Positions 27,669-35,780 of a stretch of 64,000 nucleotides of DNA are shown here, one piece after another. Where the stretch lies: assembly GCF_007992115.1 (NCBI RefSeq), contig NZ_BJZQ01000015.1, positions 1 through 64,000 on the forward strand, written 5' to 3'. This DNA comes from Aeromicrobium flavum (GTDB lineage: Bacteria; Actinomycetota; Actinomycetes; Propionibacteriales; Nocardioidaceae). The notes under the pieces were generated by a model, which saw only the letters and a list, made by a program, of their open reading frames with translations, searched no databases and had not been told where the DNA came from. The number at the start of each line of letters is the position of its first letter. Within the stretch, counting starts at the first letter, position 1. The translations under genes were made by a program, and so were the position numbers.

Positions 27669-27740
27669 GGGTACCAGTGTGCTGGGCCGGACCGGCCACG
27701 TCCACAGCAATCGCGCGGTTCCACCACCGAAAACGTCAAT

Positions 27741-27799
27741 GTTACGAGTCCGTAACACTGAATCAGTGATCTCCCGTGCTCTGGACGACTGAATCAATG
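27741..27799. promoter_or_regulatory. operator cluster between the FAD oxidase and aminotransferase genes
   Basis: GTTACG-AGTC-CGTAAC is a perfect inverted repeat at 27741-27756. CACTGA-A-TCAGTG is another at 27756-27768. ACTGAATCAGTG (27757-27768) recurs as ACTGAATCAATG at 27788-27799, 31 nt or about three helical turns away. The second copy lies just before GATACT (27806-27811), the -10 of the aminotransferase gene. The arrangement suggests cooperative regulator binding; the AsnC protein at 33296 is a candidate. Confidence 0.6.
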
Positions 27800-27817
27800 G
27801 TGAGCGATACTGAAGGC

Positions 27818-29185
27818 ATGACCGACTCCTTCGATGTGCAGCACGCCGCCAAGAATCACCTGTGGATGCACTTCACCCAGCACGCGAACTTCGAGCACGC
27901 GGACGTCCCCGTGATCACGCGCGGTGAGGGCGTGCACATCTACGACAGTGCCGGCCGCCAGTACCTCGACGGACTGTCGGGCCTGTTCGTGGTGCAGGTC
28001 GGGCACGGTCGCGCCGAGCTGGCCGAGGCCGGCGCCAAGCAGGCCAAGGAGCTCGAGTTCTTCCCGTTGTGGACGTTCGCGACCGAGCCGGCCGCCCGGC
28101 TGGCCGAGCGGCTCGCCCACGAGGCCCCGGGCGACCTCAACCGCGTGTTCTTCACGACCGGCGGCGGCGAGGCGGTCGAGACGGCCTGGAAGGCGGCGAA
28201 GCAGTACTTCAAGCTGACCGGCAAGCCTGAGAAGACCAAGGCGATCAGCCGCCAGATTGCGTACCACGGCACCACGCACGGGGCGCTGTCCATCACCGGC
28301 CTGCCCGACATCAAGGCCCCGTTCGAGCCGCTCGTCCCGTCGGGTCGGCACGTGGCCAACACGAACTTCTACCGCGCGCCCGAGCACGGCGACGACCCCC
28401 TGGCGTTCGGTCGCTGGGCCGCCGACCAGATCGAGCAGGCCATCCTGGCCGAGGGGCCCGAGACGGTCGCCGCGCTCTTCCTCGAGCCCGTGCAGAACTC
28501 CGGCGGCTGCTTCCCGCCGCCGCCGGGGTACTTCGAGCGCGTGCGCGAGATCTGCGACACCTACGACGTGCTGTGGGTCAGCGACGAGGTCATCTGCGCC
28601 TTCGGCCGCCTGGGCGAGACGTTCGGCGCCACCCGCTTCGGCTACCAGCCGGACATGATCACCTGCGCCAAGGGCATGACGTCGGGCTACGCCCCGATCG
28701 GCGCGATGATCGCGACCGACCGGATCATGGAGCCCTTCCTCCAGCCCGGGGTCAGCTTCTCCCACGGCTACACCTTCGGCGGCCACCCGGTCTCGGCCGC
28801 CGTCGCGCTGGCCAACCTCGACGTGTTCGACCGCGAGAAGCTCAACCTGCACGTGCGCGAGAACGAGGGCGCGTTCCGCAGCACGCTCGAGAAGCTGCTG
28901 GACCTGGACTTCGTCGGCGACGTCCGCGGCGAGGGCTACTTCTACGGGATCGAGCTGGTCAAGGACAAGGCCACCAAGGAGAGCTTCACCGACGAGGAGT
29001 CCGAGCGCCTGCTGCGCGGCATCCTCACGCCCGAGCTGTTCGGCCACGGCCTGTACTGCCGCGCCGACGACCGCGGCGACCCGGTGATCCAGCTGGCGCC
29101 ACCGCTGATCTGCGGTCAGGCCGAGTTCGACCAGATGGAGCAGATCATCCGGGCCGCGGTCACCACGGCGCAGTCCGCGCTCTGA
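27818..29185 (+). CDS. class III aminotransferase, putrescine/polyamine-pyruvate type
   Basis: This 455-residue PLP enzyme resembles SpuC-like putrescine-pyruvate aminotransferases. PLP contacts include the FFTTGGGEAVETAWKAAKQY segment, the aspartate in VSDEVICAFGRLG and the Schiff-base lysine in MITCAKGMTSGYAP. The opening HLWMHFTQHANF is typical of the omega-amino-acid aminotransferase group. The ATG at 27818 follows GATACT by 6 nt, suggesting a leaderless start; earlier in-frame starts would lie inside the operators. It is divergent from the FAD oxidase/aldehyde dehydrogenase operon and convergent with the transporter operon, so it would feed aminoaldehydes into the same route. Confidence 0.9.
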   Translation: MTDSFDVQHAAKNHLWMHFTQHANFEHADVPVITRGEGVHIYDSAGRQYLDGLSGLFVVQVGHGRAELAEAGAKQAKELEFFPLWTFATEPAARLAERLAHEAPGDLNRVFFTTGGGEAVETAWKAAKQYFKLTGKPEKTKAISRQIAYHGTTHGALSITGLPDIKAPFEPLVPSGRHVANTNFYRAPEHGDDPLAFGRWAADQIEQAILAEGPETVAALFLEPVQNSGGCFPPPPGYFERVREICDTYDVLWVSDEVICAFGRLGETFGATRFGYQPDMITCAKGMTSGYAPIGAMIATDRIMEPFLQPGVSFSHGYTFGGHPVSAAVALANLDVFDREKLNLHVRENEGAFRSTLEKLLDLDFVGDVRGEGYFYGIELVKDKATKESFTDEESERLLRGILTPELFGHGLYCRADDRGDPVIQLAPPLICGQAEFDQMEQIIRAAVTTAQSAL

Positions 29186-29197
29186 CGCGGGCCGCGG

Positions 29198-30019
29198 TCA
29201 GGCCAGGGTGTTCTGGCGGCGGCGGCTCTGCACCTCGCCGACGATCACGATCGCCAGCGCGATCACGAACATCAGCGTGCCGACGACGTTGACCTGCATC
29301 GGCACGCCGCGCTGCGCGGAGCCCCACACGAACATCGGGAACGTCACCGTCTGGCCGGCGTTCAGGTTCGTGATGATGAAGTCGTCGAACGACAGCGAGA
29401 AGCTCAGCAGGGCGGCGCCCAGGATGCCGGGGAAGACCAGCGGGAACGTGATCTTCCAGAACGTCTGCGCCTCGTTGGCGTAGAGGTCCATCGCCGCCTG
29501 CTCGAGATTCTCGCTGAGCCCGCCCAGGCGCGCCTTGACCGTGACCACGACGAAGGACAGGCAGAACATCACGTGGGCCACGAAGATCGTCCAGAAGCCG
29601 AGACGACCGCCGAGGCCGACCGCGACGAACAGCGACAGCAGCGACGAGCCCAGCACGATCTCGGGTGCGGCCATCGGCAGGAAGATCAGGACGTTCGCGG
29701 CCTTGCGCCCGGTGAACCGGTGGCGCACCAGCGCGAAGGCGACCATCGTGCCGATGATCGTCGCGACCACGGTGGCGAGCAGGCTGATCTGGATGCTGGT
29801 CCCCAGCGCCGAGCACAGGCCCGAGGGCTTGCAGGGGTTCAGCCAGTTGTCGAGGGTGAACGACTGGAACGCGTAGACGTTGCGCGCCTCGCTGTTGTCG
29901 TTGAAGCTCATCAGCACGACGATCGCGTTCGGCACCAGCAGGTAGACCAGCACCAGCAGGCCGCCGGCGAGGACGAGGTGGTCGCCGATCCAGCGACCGA
30001 CGCGACTCACGGGATTCAT
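29198..30019 (-). CDS. potC: polyamine ABC transporter permease (PotC-like)
   Basis: This 273-residue inner-membrane permease has about six membrane helices. The coupling EAA-type loop is EQAAMDLYANEAQTFWKITFPLVFPGI. LVYLLVPNAIVVLMSFND near the N-terminus is typical of PotC. It would form the channel with the upstream PotB-like permease, powered by PotA. The ATG overlaps the upstream gene's stop as ATGA. It is the last gene of the leftward operon, and only 12 nt separate it from the convergent aminotransferase stop, with no terminator visible. Confidence 0.93.
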   Translation of the reverse strand: MNPVSRVGRWIGDHLVLAGGLLVLVYLLVPNAIVVLMSFNDNSEARNVYAFQSFTLDNWLNPCKPSGLCSALGTSIQISLLATVVATIIGTMVAFALVRHRFTGRKAANVLIFLPMAAPEIVLGSSLLSLFVAVGLGGRLGFWTIFVAHVMFCLSFVVVTVKARLGGLSENLEQAAMDLYANEAQTFWKITFPLVFPGILGAALLSFSLSFDDFIITNLNAGQTVTFPMFVWGSAQRGVPMQVNVVGTLMFVIALAIVIVGEVQSRRRQNTLA

Positions 30020-30885
30020 ACGAGGTCCTCCGCTCCGGCCTTGCGGACCCAGGTCATGATCAACACCAGGATCAGCGCCATCAGGATCACCGACAGGGCT
30101 CCGGCCGCGGCGTAGTCGCCCGTCGTCGTGAACAGGTTCTGGATGATGTTGCCGATCATCCGCTCGTTCGGGCTGCCGAGCAGCTGGGCGTTGATGTAGT
30201 CGCCCGCCGCCGGGATGAACGTCAGCATCGTGCCCGCGGCCACGCCCGGGAGGCTCAGCGGCCACGTCACCTTGAAGAACGCCACGAACGGGTTGGCGTG
30301 GAGGTCCTGGGCCGCCTCGATCAGTCGCAGGTCGATCTTCTCGAGGCTCGCGTAGAGCGGCAGCACCATGAACGGCAGGAAGTTATAGGTCAGGCCGGCG
30401 ATCACGGCGACCGGCGTGGCCAGCAGCCGGTCCTCGGGGCCGAGGACGTGCACGGCCTGCAGGGCGTCCACGACCCAGCCGTTGTCGGCCAGGATCAGCT
30501 TCCACGACAGGGTGCGGACCAGGAAGCTGGTGAAGAACGGCGCGATCACCATGACCAGCAGGAGGGTCTTCCACCGGCCCGCCTTGAAGGCGATCGCGTA
30601 GGCCAGCAGGTAGCCCAGGACGAGGCAGAAGGACGTCGCGATGCCGGCGTAGACCAGCGACCGCACGAGCGGGCGCCAGTGGTCGCGCAGCGCGTCCGAG
30701 AAGTTCGCGAAATGCCACGTCACCTCGTAGCCCGACAGCACCGACCCGTTCGGGTCGAAGAGGCTGGTCGCGACCAGCGAGTAGAACGGGACGACGAAGA
30801 ACAGCGCCAGCCAGATTGCGCCGGGCAGCAGGAGCCACGCCGCGACCGAGGGTCCGCGGCGGCGGGGCGCCACCACGTCGCTCAC
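30016..30885 (-). CDS. potB: polyamine ABC transporter permease (PotB-like)
   Basis: This 289-residue permease has six predicted helices. Its N-terminus is LLLPGAIWLALFFVVPFYSLVATSLF, as in PotB, and its EAA loop is IEAAQDLHANPFVAFFKVTWPLSLPGV. It pairs with PotC. The GTG start overlaps the potA stop as GTGA, and its own stop overlaps potC, so the operon is tightly coupled. A loop with DPNGSVLSGYEVTWHFANF lies between helices one and two. Confidence 0.93.
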   Translation of the reverse strand: MSDVVAPRRRGPSVAAWLLLPGAIWLALFFVVPFYSLVATSLFDPNGSVLSGYEVTWHFANFSDALRDHWRPLVRSLVYAGIATSFCLVLGYLLAYAIAFKAGRWKTLLLVMVIAPFFTSFLVRTLSWKLILADNGWVVDALQAVHVLGPEDRLLATPVAVIAGLTYNFLPFMVLPLYASLEKIDLRLIEAAQDLHANPFVAFFKVTWPLSLPGVAAGTMLTFIPAAGDYINAQLLGSPNERMIGNIIQNLFTTTGDYAAAGALSVILMALILVLIMTWVRKAGAEDLV

Positions 30886-32015
30886 GCCTGCTCCTCCTTG
30901 CCCGCGTTCGGGTCCTCGTCCGAGTCGAGCAGGAAGGCGAACTCGGGGCGCCACGACAGGTCGACCTGCGACCCCACGGGGAGGATGTCCTGGTGGCCGG
31001 TGTTCTGGGCGAAGGCGCCGATCTCCTGGCCCCAGGGCATCCGCACGAGGTACTCGGTGCTGACGCCGACGTAGTTGACGTCGGTGACGATGCCGCCCTC
31101 GATGTGGTTGCCGGGCGCGTCGATCGGGGTGCCCGCCGCCGCGATCAACACCTTCTCGGGGCGGATGCCGACCCACGCCGATCCCTCGCGCACGTGCGCC
31201 CGCTCGATCGGGATCGAGACGACCGTGCCGTGCATGTTGGCCTTGACGTACTCGGAGGTGACCTCCTTGACCGTCGCCGCCATGAGGCTGGAACGACCGA
31301 GGAAGTTCGCCACGAACGCCGTCCTCGGATTGTCGTACAGCTCGACGGGGCTGCCCATCTGCTCGATGACGCCGGCGTTCATGACCGCGATCGTGTCGGC
31401 CATGCCCATGGCCTCCTCCTGGTCGTGCGTGACGTGCACGAAGGTGAGTCCGACCTCGGACTGGATGCGCTTGAGCTCGGTCTGCATCGCGCGACGGAGC
31501 TTGAGGTCGAGGGCGCCGAGCGGCTCGTCGAGCAGCAGCACCTCGGGCTGGTTGATCAGGGCCCGCGCCAGCGCGACGCGCTGCTGCTGGCCGCCGGAGA
31601 GCTGGGTGGGCTTCTTGCGCGCCTGGCTGGTGAGCTCAACCAGCTCGAGCATGGCCTCGACCGGCTGGGCGACGTTCTTGACGCCCTTGCGGCGCAGGCC
31701 GAAGGCGACGTTCTCGAAGATCGTCAGGTGCGGGAACAGGGCGTAGTTCTGGAAGACCGTGTTGACCGGCCGCTGATACGGCTTGGCGTAGGTGATGTCC
31801 AGGTCGCCGAGGGTGATCGAGCCCGTGGTCGGGGTGTCCAGTCCGGCCACCATCCGCAGGGTGGTCGTCTTGCCGCAGCCCGAGGGGCCGAGGAGGGCGA
31901 AGAACTCGCCCTGCGGCACGGTGAGGTCGAGCGACTTCACCGCCGTGAAGTCGGCGTACTCCTTGGTGACGCCGGTGAGGGTCAGGTCCCGGGACCCGTC
32001 AGCTGCCTGCGACAT
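30882..32015 (-). CDS. potA: polyamine ABC transporter ATP-binding protein (PotA-like)
   Basis: This 377-residue ATPase has Walker [18 protein letters not shown]-loop [14 protein letters not shown], signature [15 protein letters not shown], Walker [13 protein letters not shown] and the histidine switch [11 protein letters not shown]. The C-terminal TOBE region (about 280-360, [11 protein letters not shown]) is typical of the spermidine/putrescine and other CUT-type importers. It overlaps the potD 3' end by 17 nt and the potB start by 4 nt. Substrate assignment rests on the neighbouring catabolic genes and the binding protein. Confidence 0.94.
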   Translation of the reverse strand: MSQAADGSRDLTLTGVTKEYADFTAVKSLDLTVPQGEFFALLGPSGCGKTTTLRMVAGLDTPTTGSITLGDLDITYAKPYQRPVNTVFQNYALFPHLTIFENVAFGLRRKGVKNVAQPVEAMLELVELTSQARKKPTQLSGGQQQRVALARALINQPEVLLLDEPLGALDLKLRRAMQTELKRIQSEVGLTFVHVTHDQEEAMGMADTIAVMNAGVIEQMGSPVELYDNPRTAFVANFLGRSSLMAATVKEVTSEYVKANMHGTVVSIPIERAHVREGSAWVGIRPEKVLIAAAGTPIDAPGNHIEGGIVTDVNYVGVSTEYLVRMPWGQEIGAFAQNTGHQDILPVGSQVDLSWRPEFAFLLDSDEDPNAGKEEQA

Positions 32016-33162
32016 CGGCGAACTCTCCTTCGTAGGTGCGCATCACGCTCTCCGAGAGCGCCATGAACCCGTGGGTCTGCGACAGCGTCTCGTCGGTGGG
32101 GAAGATCAGCTGGCTCTCGGCCAGCTCGGGGTCGATCTCGAGCATCGCGTCCTGCGCGCCCTTGACCGGACAGATGTAGTTCACGTACGCGGCCAGCTGG
32201 GCGGCGATCTCGGGCTGGTAGTAGAAGTCGACGAACTTCTCGGCGTTCGCCTGGTGGGTCGCGAGGTTGGGGATGATCATGTTGTCCGACCAGATCATCA
32301 GGCCCTCCTCGGGCGTGACGAAGACGAGGTCCTCGTTGCCGGTGGCGATGACGTCGCCCGACCAGGCGACGCAGGCCGCGATGTTGCCGGCCTCGAGGTC
32401 CTGGACGTAGTCGTTGCCGGTGAAGGCGCGGATCTGGCCGGCGCGACGGGCCTTCTTGACCTTCTCGAGCGCCGTGTCCCAGTCGTCCTTGGCGAAGTCG
32501 GCCGGGTCGGCGCCGTCGGACAGCAGGGTCAGGCCCATGGTGTCGCGCATCTCGGTCAGCAGGGTGACGCGGCCCCTGAGGTCGCTGCGGGTCAGCAGCT
32601 CGTCCATCGTGCGGACCTCGGGCACGAGTCGCTTGTTGTAGCAGATGCCGGTCAGGCCGGACTGCCACGGCGCGGAGTAGTCGCGCTCGGCGTCCCAGCC
32701 CACGCCGCGCAGCGAGTCGATCAGGTTGGCGTGCAGGTTCGGCACGTTCGCGCGGTCCATCGGCTGGATCCAACCCATCTGGATCATCCGCGCGGCCATC
32801 CAGTCGGTGAGCGCGAACATGTCGCGCTTGGTCGACTGGCACGCCCCGAGCTGGTTGACCACCTTCGCGAAGAACTCGGTGTTGTCGTTGACGTCGGGGA
32901 CGTACGAGACGGAGATCCCCGTCAGCTTCTCGAACTGCTGCAGGGTCGAGGGCTCGCCGTTCTCGCCCTCCTCGTCGATGTACTCGGGCCAGTTGGAGAA
33001 GACGAGGCGCGGGTCGGAGGCCGAGAGGTCCTGCGCCGCGCAGCTCGCCGGGTCCTGCCGGCGGTCGGGGGTGCCGAAGGCGGGCAGCACGGCGGCGCTG
33101 GCTCCGGCGAGGCCCAGCGCTCCCAGTGCCTTGAGCATCGTCCTGCGATCGAGATCTGCCAC
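31999..33162 (-). CDS. potD: polyamine ABC transporter substrate-binding protein (PotD-like), Tat-type signal
   Basis: This 387-residue binding protein opens with DRRTMLKALGALGLAGASAA, a twin-arginine signal, so it is probably exported folded. The mature protein begins near a cysteine-containing SCAAQDLS stretch, and the family segment LVFSNWPEYIDEE follows. WNxxxYI-type segments are common in PotD and PotF, where they line the polyamine site. It is the first gene of potD-potA-potB-potC, an order in which the receptor leads. The GTG start has a GGAAAGG ribosome site about 8 nt upstream. It is divergent from the AsnC regulator. Which polyamine it binds cannot be told from sequence alone. Confidence 0.9.
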   Translation of the reverse strand: MADLDRRTMLKALGALGLAGASAAVLPAFGTPDRRQDPASCAAQDLSASDPRLVFSNWPEYIDEEGENGEPSTLQQFEKLTGISVSYVPDVNDNTEFFAKVVNQLGACQSTKRDMFALTDWMAARMIQMGWIQPMDRANVPNLHANLIDSLRGVGWDAERDYSAPWQSGLTGICYNKRLVPEVRTMDELLTRSDLRGRVTLLTEMRDTMGLTLLSDGADPADFAKDDWDTALEKVKKARRAGQIRAFTGNDYVQDLEAGNIAACVAWSGDVIATGNEDLVFVTPEEGLMIWSDNMIIPNLATHQANAEKFVDFYYQPEIAAQLAAYVNYICPVKGAQDAMLEIDPELAESQLIFPTDETLSQTHGFMALSESVMRTYEGEFADVAGS

Positions 33163-33206
33163 GCGTCCGCCTTTCCCTTGTCACACAGAATCACACGTCA
33201 TGCAGG

Positions 33207-33238
33207 CTTCGCCCCGAAGAAAGCGAAGTAAATTTCTT
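33207..33238. promoter_or_regulatory. possible AsnC operator in the potD/asnC intergenic region
   Basis: The 133-nt divergent region holds an unusually A/T-rich patch for this genome. CTTCG-CCC-CGAAG is a palindrome at 33207-33219, and AAGAAA-N10-TTTCTT spans 33217-33238. AsnC/Lrp proteins favour A/T-rich palindromes. A small CCCTC-GAA-GAGGG hairpin follows at 33266-33278. The link to the AsnC gene is inference. Confidence 0.4.
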
Positions 33239-33295
33239 GTTTCACCACGGAAAGCGCAAATTCGACCCTCGAAGAGGGCGTGTCATCATGGGGGC

Positions 33296-33754
33296 ATGGC
33301 GGACCGCGTCGCGCTCGACGACATCTCCAAGCACCTCGTCTCCCTGCTGCAGAAGGACGGGCGGATGTCCTATGCGGCCATGGCCGCCGAGGTCGGCCTG
33401 TCCGAGGCGGCCGTGCGCCACCGGGTCGCGAAGCTGCTCGACGGCGGGGTGGTGCAGGTCGTCGCGGTGACCGATCCGCTCCAGCTCGGGTTCCCGCGCC
33501 AGGCGATGATCGGCGTCACCGTCTCGTCCGACGTGCGCAAGGTCGCCGCCGAGATCGCCGAGGTCGCCGAGGTCGACTACGTCGTCATCACCGCCGGCCG
33601 GTTCGACATCCTCGCCGAGATCGTCGCCGAGAGCGACGACAACCTGCTCGACATCGTCGCCTCCCGGATCATCGACCTGCCCGGCGTCGCGTCGACCGAG
33701 ACCTTCATGTACCTGAAGCTGGAGAAGCAGACCTACGCCTGGGGCGTGCGGTGA
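33296..33754 (+). CDS. Lrp/AsnC family transcriptional regulator
   Basis: This 152-residue regulator has an N-terminal helix-turn-helix (about 8-55, DDISKHLVSLLQKDGRMSYA and GLSEAAVRHRVAKLLDGG) and a C-terminal RAM/effector domain (about 70-150, including VDYVVITAGRFDILAEIV). It probably responds to an amino acid or polyamine and controls potDABC and the downstream oxidase. CATCAT at 33284-33289 lies 6 nt before the ATG, indicating a leaderless start. Its stop overlaps the following GTG by 4 nt, so it is co-transcribed with the FAD oxidase. Confidence 0.93.
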   Translation: MADRVALDDISKHLVSLLQKDGRMSYAAMAAEVGLSEAAVRHRVAKLLDGGVVQVVAVTDPLQLGFPRQAMIGVTVSSDVRKVAAEIAEVAEVDYVVITAGRFDILAEIVAESDDNLLDIVASRIIDLPGVASTETFMYLKLEKQTYAWGVR

Positions 33755-35124
33755 TCAATGGCCGCGTCTCGCACTGGTGGGAGTCGCGGGGGCGGCCGGA
33801 GGCACGTCCTGCCCTCGACGGTTCGGCGGAGGTCGACGTGGTGGTCGTCGGCGCGGGCTACACGGGGCTGTGGACCGCGCTCCACCTCGCCGATCTCGAC
33901 CCGGGCCTGCGGATCCTCGTCCTCGAGCAGCGTCACGTGGGCTACGGAGCCTCGGGCCGCAACGGGGGCTGGCTGACGAACTCGATCACCGGCGGTCGCG
34001 GCGTCTGGGAGCACTCGCACGGTCGGGCGGCGACGCAGCGGTTCCAGGACGCGATGAACGCCACGGTCGCCGAGGTGGTCTCGGTGACCGAGGCCGAGGG
34101 CATCGACGCCGACGTCGTGGTCGGCGGTGAGCTGAACGTCGCCCGCAACGCCGCCCAGCTCGAGCGGCTCGAGCAGAACCACGCCGACGACGCCTCGTGG
34201 CAGCGGACGGGCGCGGTGCGCCTCGACGCGGCCGCGACCGCGCAGCGCGTGCGCGTCGCGGGAGCGCTGGGCGGGGTGTGGCACCCGCACTGCGCGCGGG
34301 TCCACCCCGCGAAGCTGGTCGCCGGACTGGCCGCCGCCGTGGAGCGCCGCGGCGTCACGATCGCGGAGGACACGCGCGTGGCCGCGATCGACCCCGGGGT
34401 CGTCACGACGGCCTCGGGCGCGCGCGTGCGGGCGGCGTACGTGGTGCGCGCGACCGAGGGCTTCACCAGTGAGCTCGCGGGACAGCGGCGCACGTGGCTG
34501 CCGATGAACTCCTCCATGGTGGTCACCGAGCCGCTGCCGGACGCGGCGTGGGACGAGATCGGCTGGGAGGGGTGCGCCACCCTCGGCGACTTCGCCCACG
34601 CGTACATGTACGCCCAGCGCACCGCCGACGGCCGGATCGCCCTGGGCGGGCGCGGCGACCCCTACCGCTACGGCTCGCGCACGGACCTCGACGGGCAGAC
34701 CCCGGCCTCCACCGTGGCGGCACTCGACGCGATCCTGCGCGACTTCTTCCCCGTGACCCGCGGCGTTCCCCTGGCCCACGCGTGGTCCGGGGTGCTGGCG
34801 GTGCCGCGCGACTGGCGGGCGACCGTCGGTCTCGACCGGTCCACGGGACTCGCCTGGGCCGGCGGCTACGTGGGCACGGGCGTCGCCACCGCCCACCTGG
34901 CCGGTCGGACGCTGGCCGACCTGGTCACCGGACGCGAGACCGATCTGACGTCGTTGCCGTGGGTCGGCCACCGCGTGCGCCGCTGGGAGCCGGAGCCCCT
35001 GCGCTGGCTCGGCGTGCAGGCGATGTACGGCGCGTACCGCCACGCGGACCGGGCCGAAGCCCGTGGCCTGGGCCGCACGTCGCGGGTGGCGCGGCTCGCC
35101 GACCGGGTCAGCGGCCGGCACTGA
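33751..35124 (+). CDS. FAD-dependent amine oxidoreductase, PuuB-like, second copy
   Basis: This 457-residue enzyme has an FAD motif (VDVVVVGAGYTGLWTALHLA) and the YGASGRNGGWLTNS signature shared with the oxidase at 26256. The C-terminal region includes LPMNSSMVVTEPL and GLAWAGGYVGTGVATAHLAGR. It probably oxidises gamma-glutamylputrescine or another amine. The GTG overlaps the AsnC stop as GTGA; no other start is near. Having two related oxidases on either side of the transporter suggests two substrates, or a free and a glutamylated form, which is inference. Confidence 0.85.
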   Translation: MINGRVSHWWESRGRPEARPALDGSAEVDVVVVGAGYTGLWTALHLADLDPGLRILVLEQRHVGYGASGRNGGWLTNSITGGRGVWEHSHGRAATQRFQDAMNATVAEVVSVTEAEGIDADVVVGGELNVARNAAQLERLEQNHADDASWQRTGAVRLDAAATAQRVRVAGALGGVWHPHCARVHPAKLVAGLAAAVERRGVTIAEDTRVAAIDPGVVTTASGARVRAAYVVRATEGFTSELAGQRRTWLPMNSSMVVTEPLPDAAWDEIGWEGCATLGDFAHAYMYAQRTADGRIALGGRGDPYRYGSRTDLDGQTPASTVAALDAILRDFFPVTRGVPLAHAWSGVLAVPRDWRATVGLDRSTGLAWAGGYVGTGVATAHLAGRTLADLVTGRETDLTSLPWVGHRVRRWEPEPLRWLGVQAMYGAYRHADRAEARGLGRTSRVARLADRVSGRH

Positions 35125-35143
35125 GGCCCGCGGCGGAGGCGGA

Positions 35144-35149
35144 TAGCCT
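35144..35149 (+). promoter_or_regulatory. -10 box of a leaderless promoter
   Basis: TAGCCT ends 6 nt before the GTG at 35156. No ribosome site is present between them. Confidence 0.5.
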
Positions 35150-35155
35150 CGGCCC

Positions 35156-35776
35156 GTGAGCTGGGAAGAGATGTTCAAGGGCGACTTCGCCGCCGAGGAC
35201 GTCCGTGCCTACGGCACGCTCGTCGAGAACCTGCACGCGGTCCAGAACGCCCTCGCGGCGATGCCGATGGACCGTGAGGCGATCGACGGCCTCGCCGCCG
35301 ACCTGGCGTCGTGGCGCGACCGGCTCGAGCCCGCCGTCACCGACGAGCAGCACCAGGTGAACGGTCGCGTCGCCGAGCTGCCGGTGCGCGGCCACGCGAT
35401 GCTGCCCGAGCTGCGGGTCAGCTCCCGCACGAAGGACCGCGTCGAGGGCACCGTGCGCTTCGGCCGCTGGTTCATGGGCGGCGGCATGGCCGTGCACGGC
35501 GGCGCCGTGAGCCTGCTGTTCGACGAGGTCCTGGGCATCCTGGCCTCGCTCGCGGCCGGCGGGATCACCCGCACCGCCTACCTGCACACCGACTACCGGG
35601 CGCTCACGCCGATCGACACCGATCTCGAGGCCGTCGCCTGGATCGACCGGGTCGAGGGCCGCAAGTGGTTCGTCCGCGGCGAGATCCGCCACGGCGACGT
35701 CGTGTGCGCCGAGGGCGAGGGCCTGTTCCTGCGGCTGCTGCCCGAGCAGGGCCTGGGCAGGCGCACCGAGGACTGA
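35156..35776 (+). CDS. PaaI-family acyl-CoA thioesterase (hotdog fold)
   Basis: This 206-residue protein has a helical N-terminal extension (about 1-75) and a hotdog domain with GRWFMGGGMAVHGGAVSLLFDEVLG. The HGGA-x5-DE arrangement is the usual PaaI-type catalytic helix. LHTDYRALTPIDTDLEAVAW forms the following strand pair. It would hydrolyse acyl-CoA or aryl-CoA thioesters. The GTG start suits the TAGCCT box 6 nt upstream. Only 4 nt separate its stop from the convergent 3-hydroxyacyl-CoA dehydrogenase stop. The N-terminal extension is longer than in classical PaaI, which is about 140 residues. Confidence 0.85.
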   Translation: MSWEEMFKGDFAAEDVRAYGTLVENLHAVQNALAAMPMDREAIDGLAADLASWRDRLEPAVTDEQHQVNGRVAELPVRGHAMLPELRVSSRTKDRVEGTVRFGRWFMGGGMAVHGGAVSLLFDEVLGILASLAAGGITRTAYLHTDYRALTPIDTDLEAVAWIDRVEGRKWFVRGEIRHGDVVCAEGEGLFLRLLPEQGLGRRTED

Positions 35777-35780
35777 GGAC

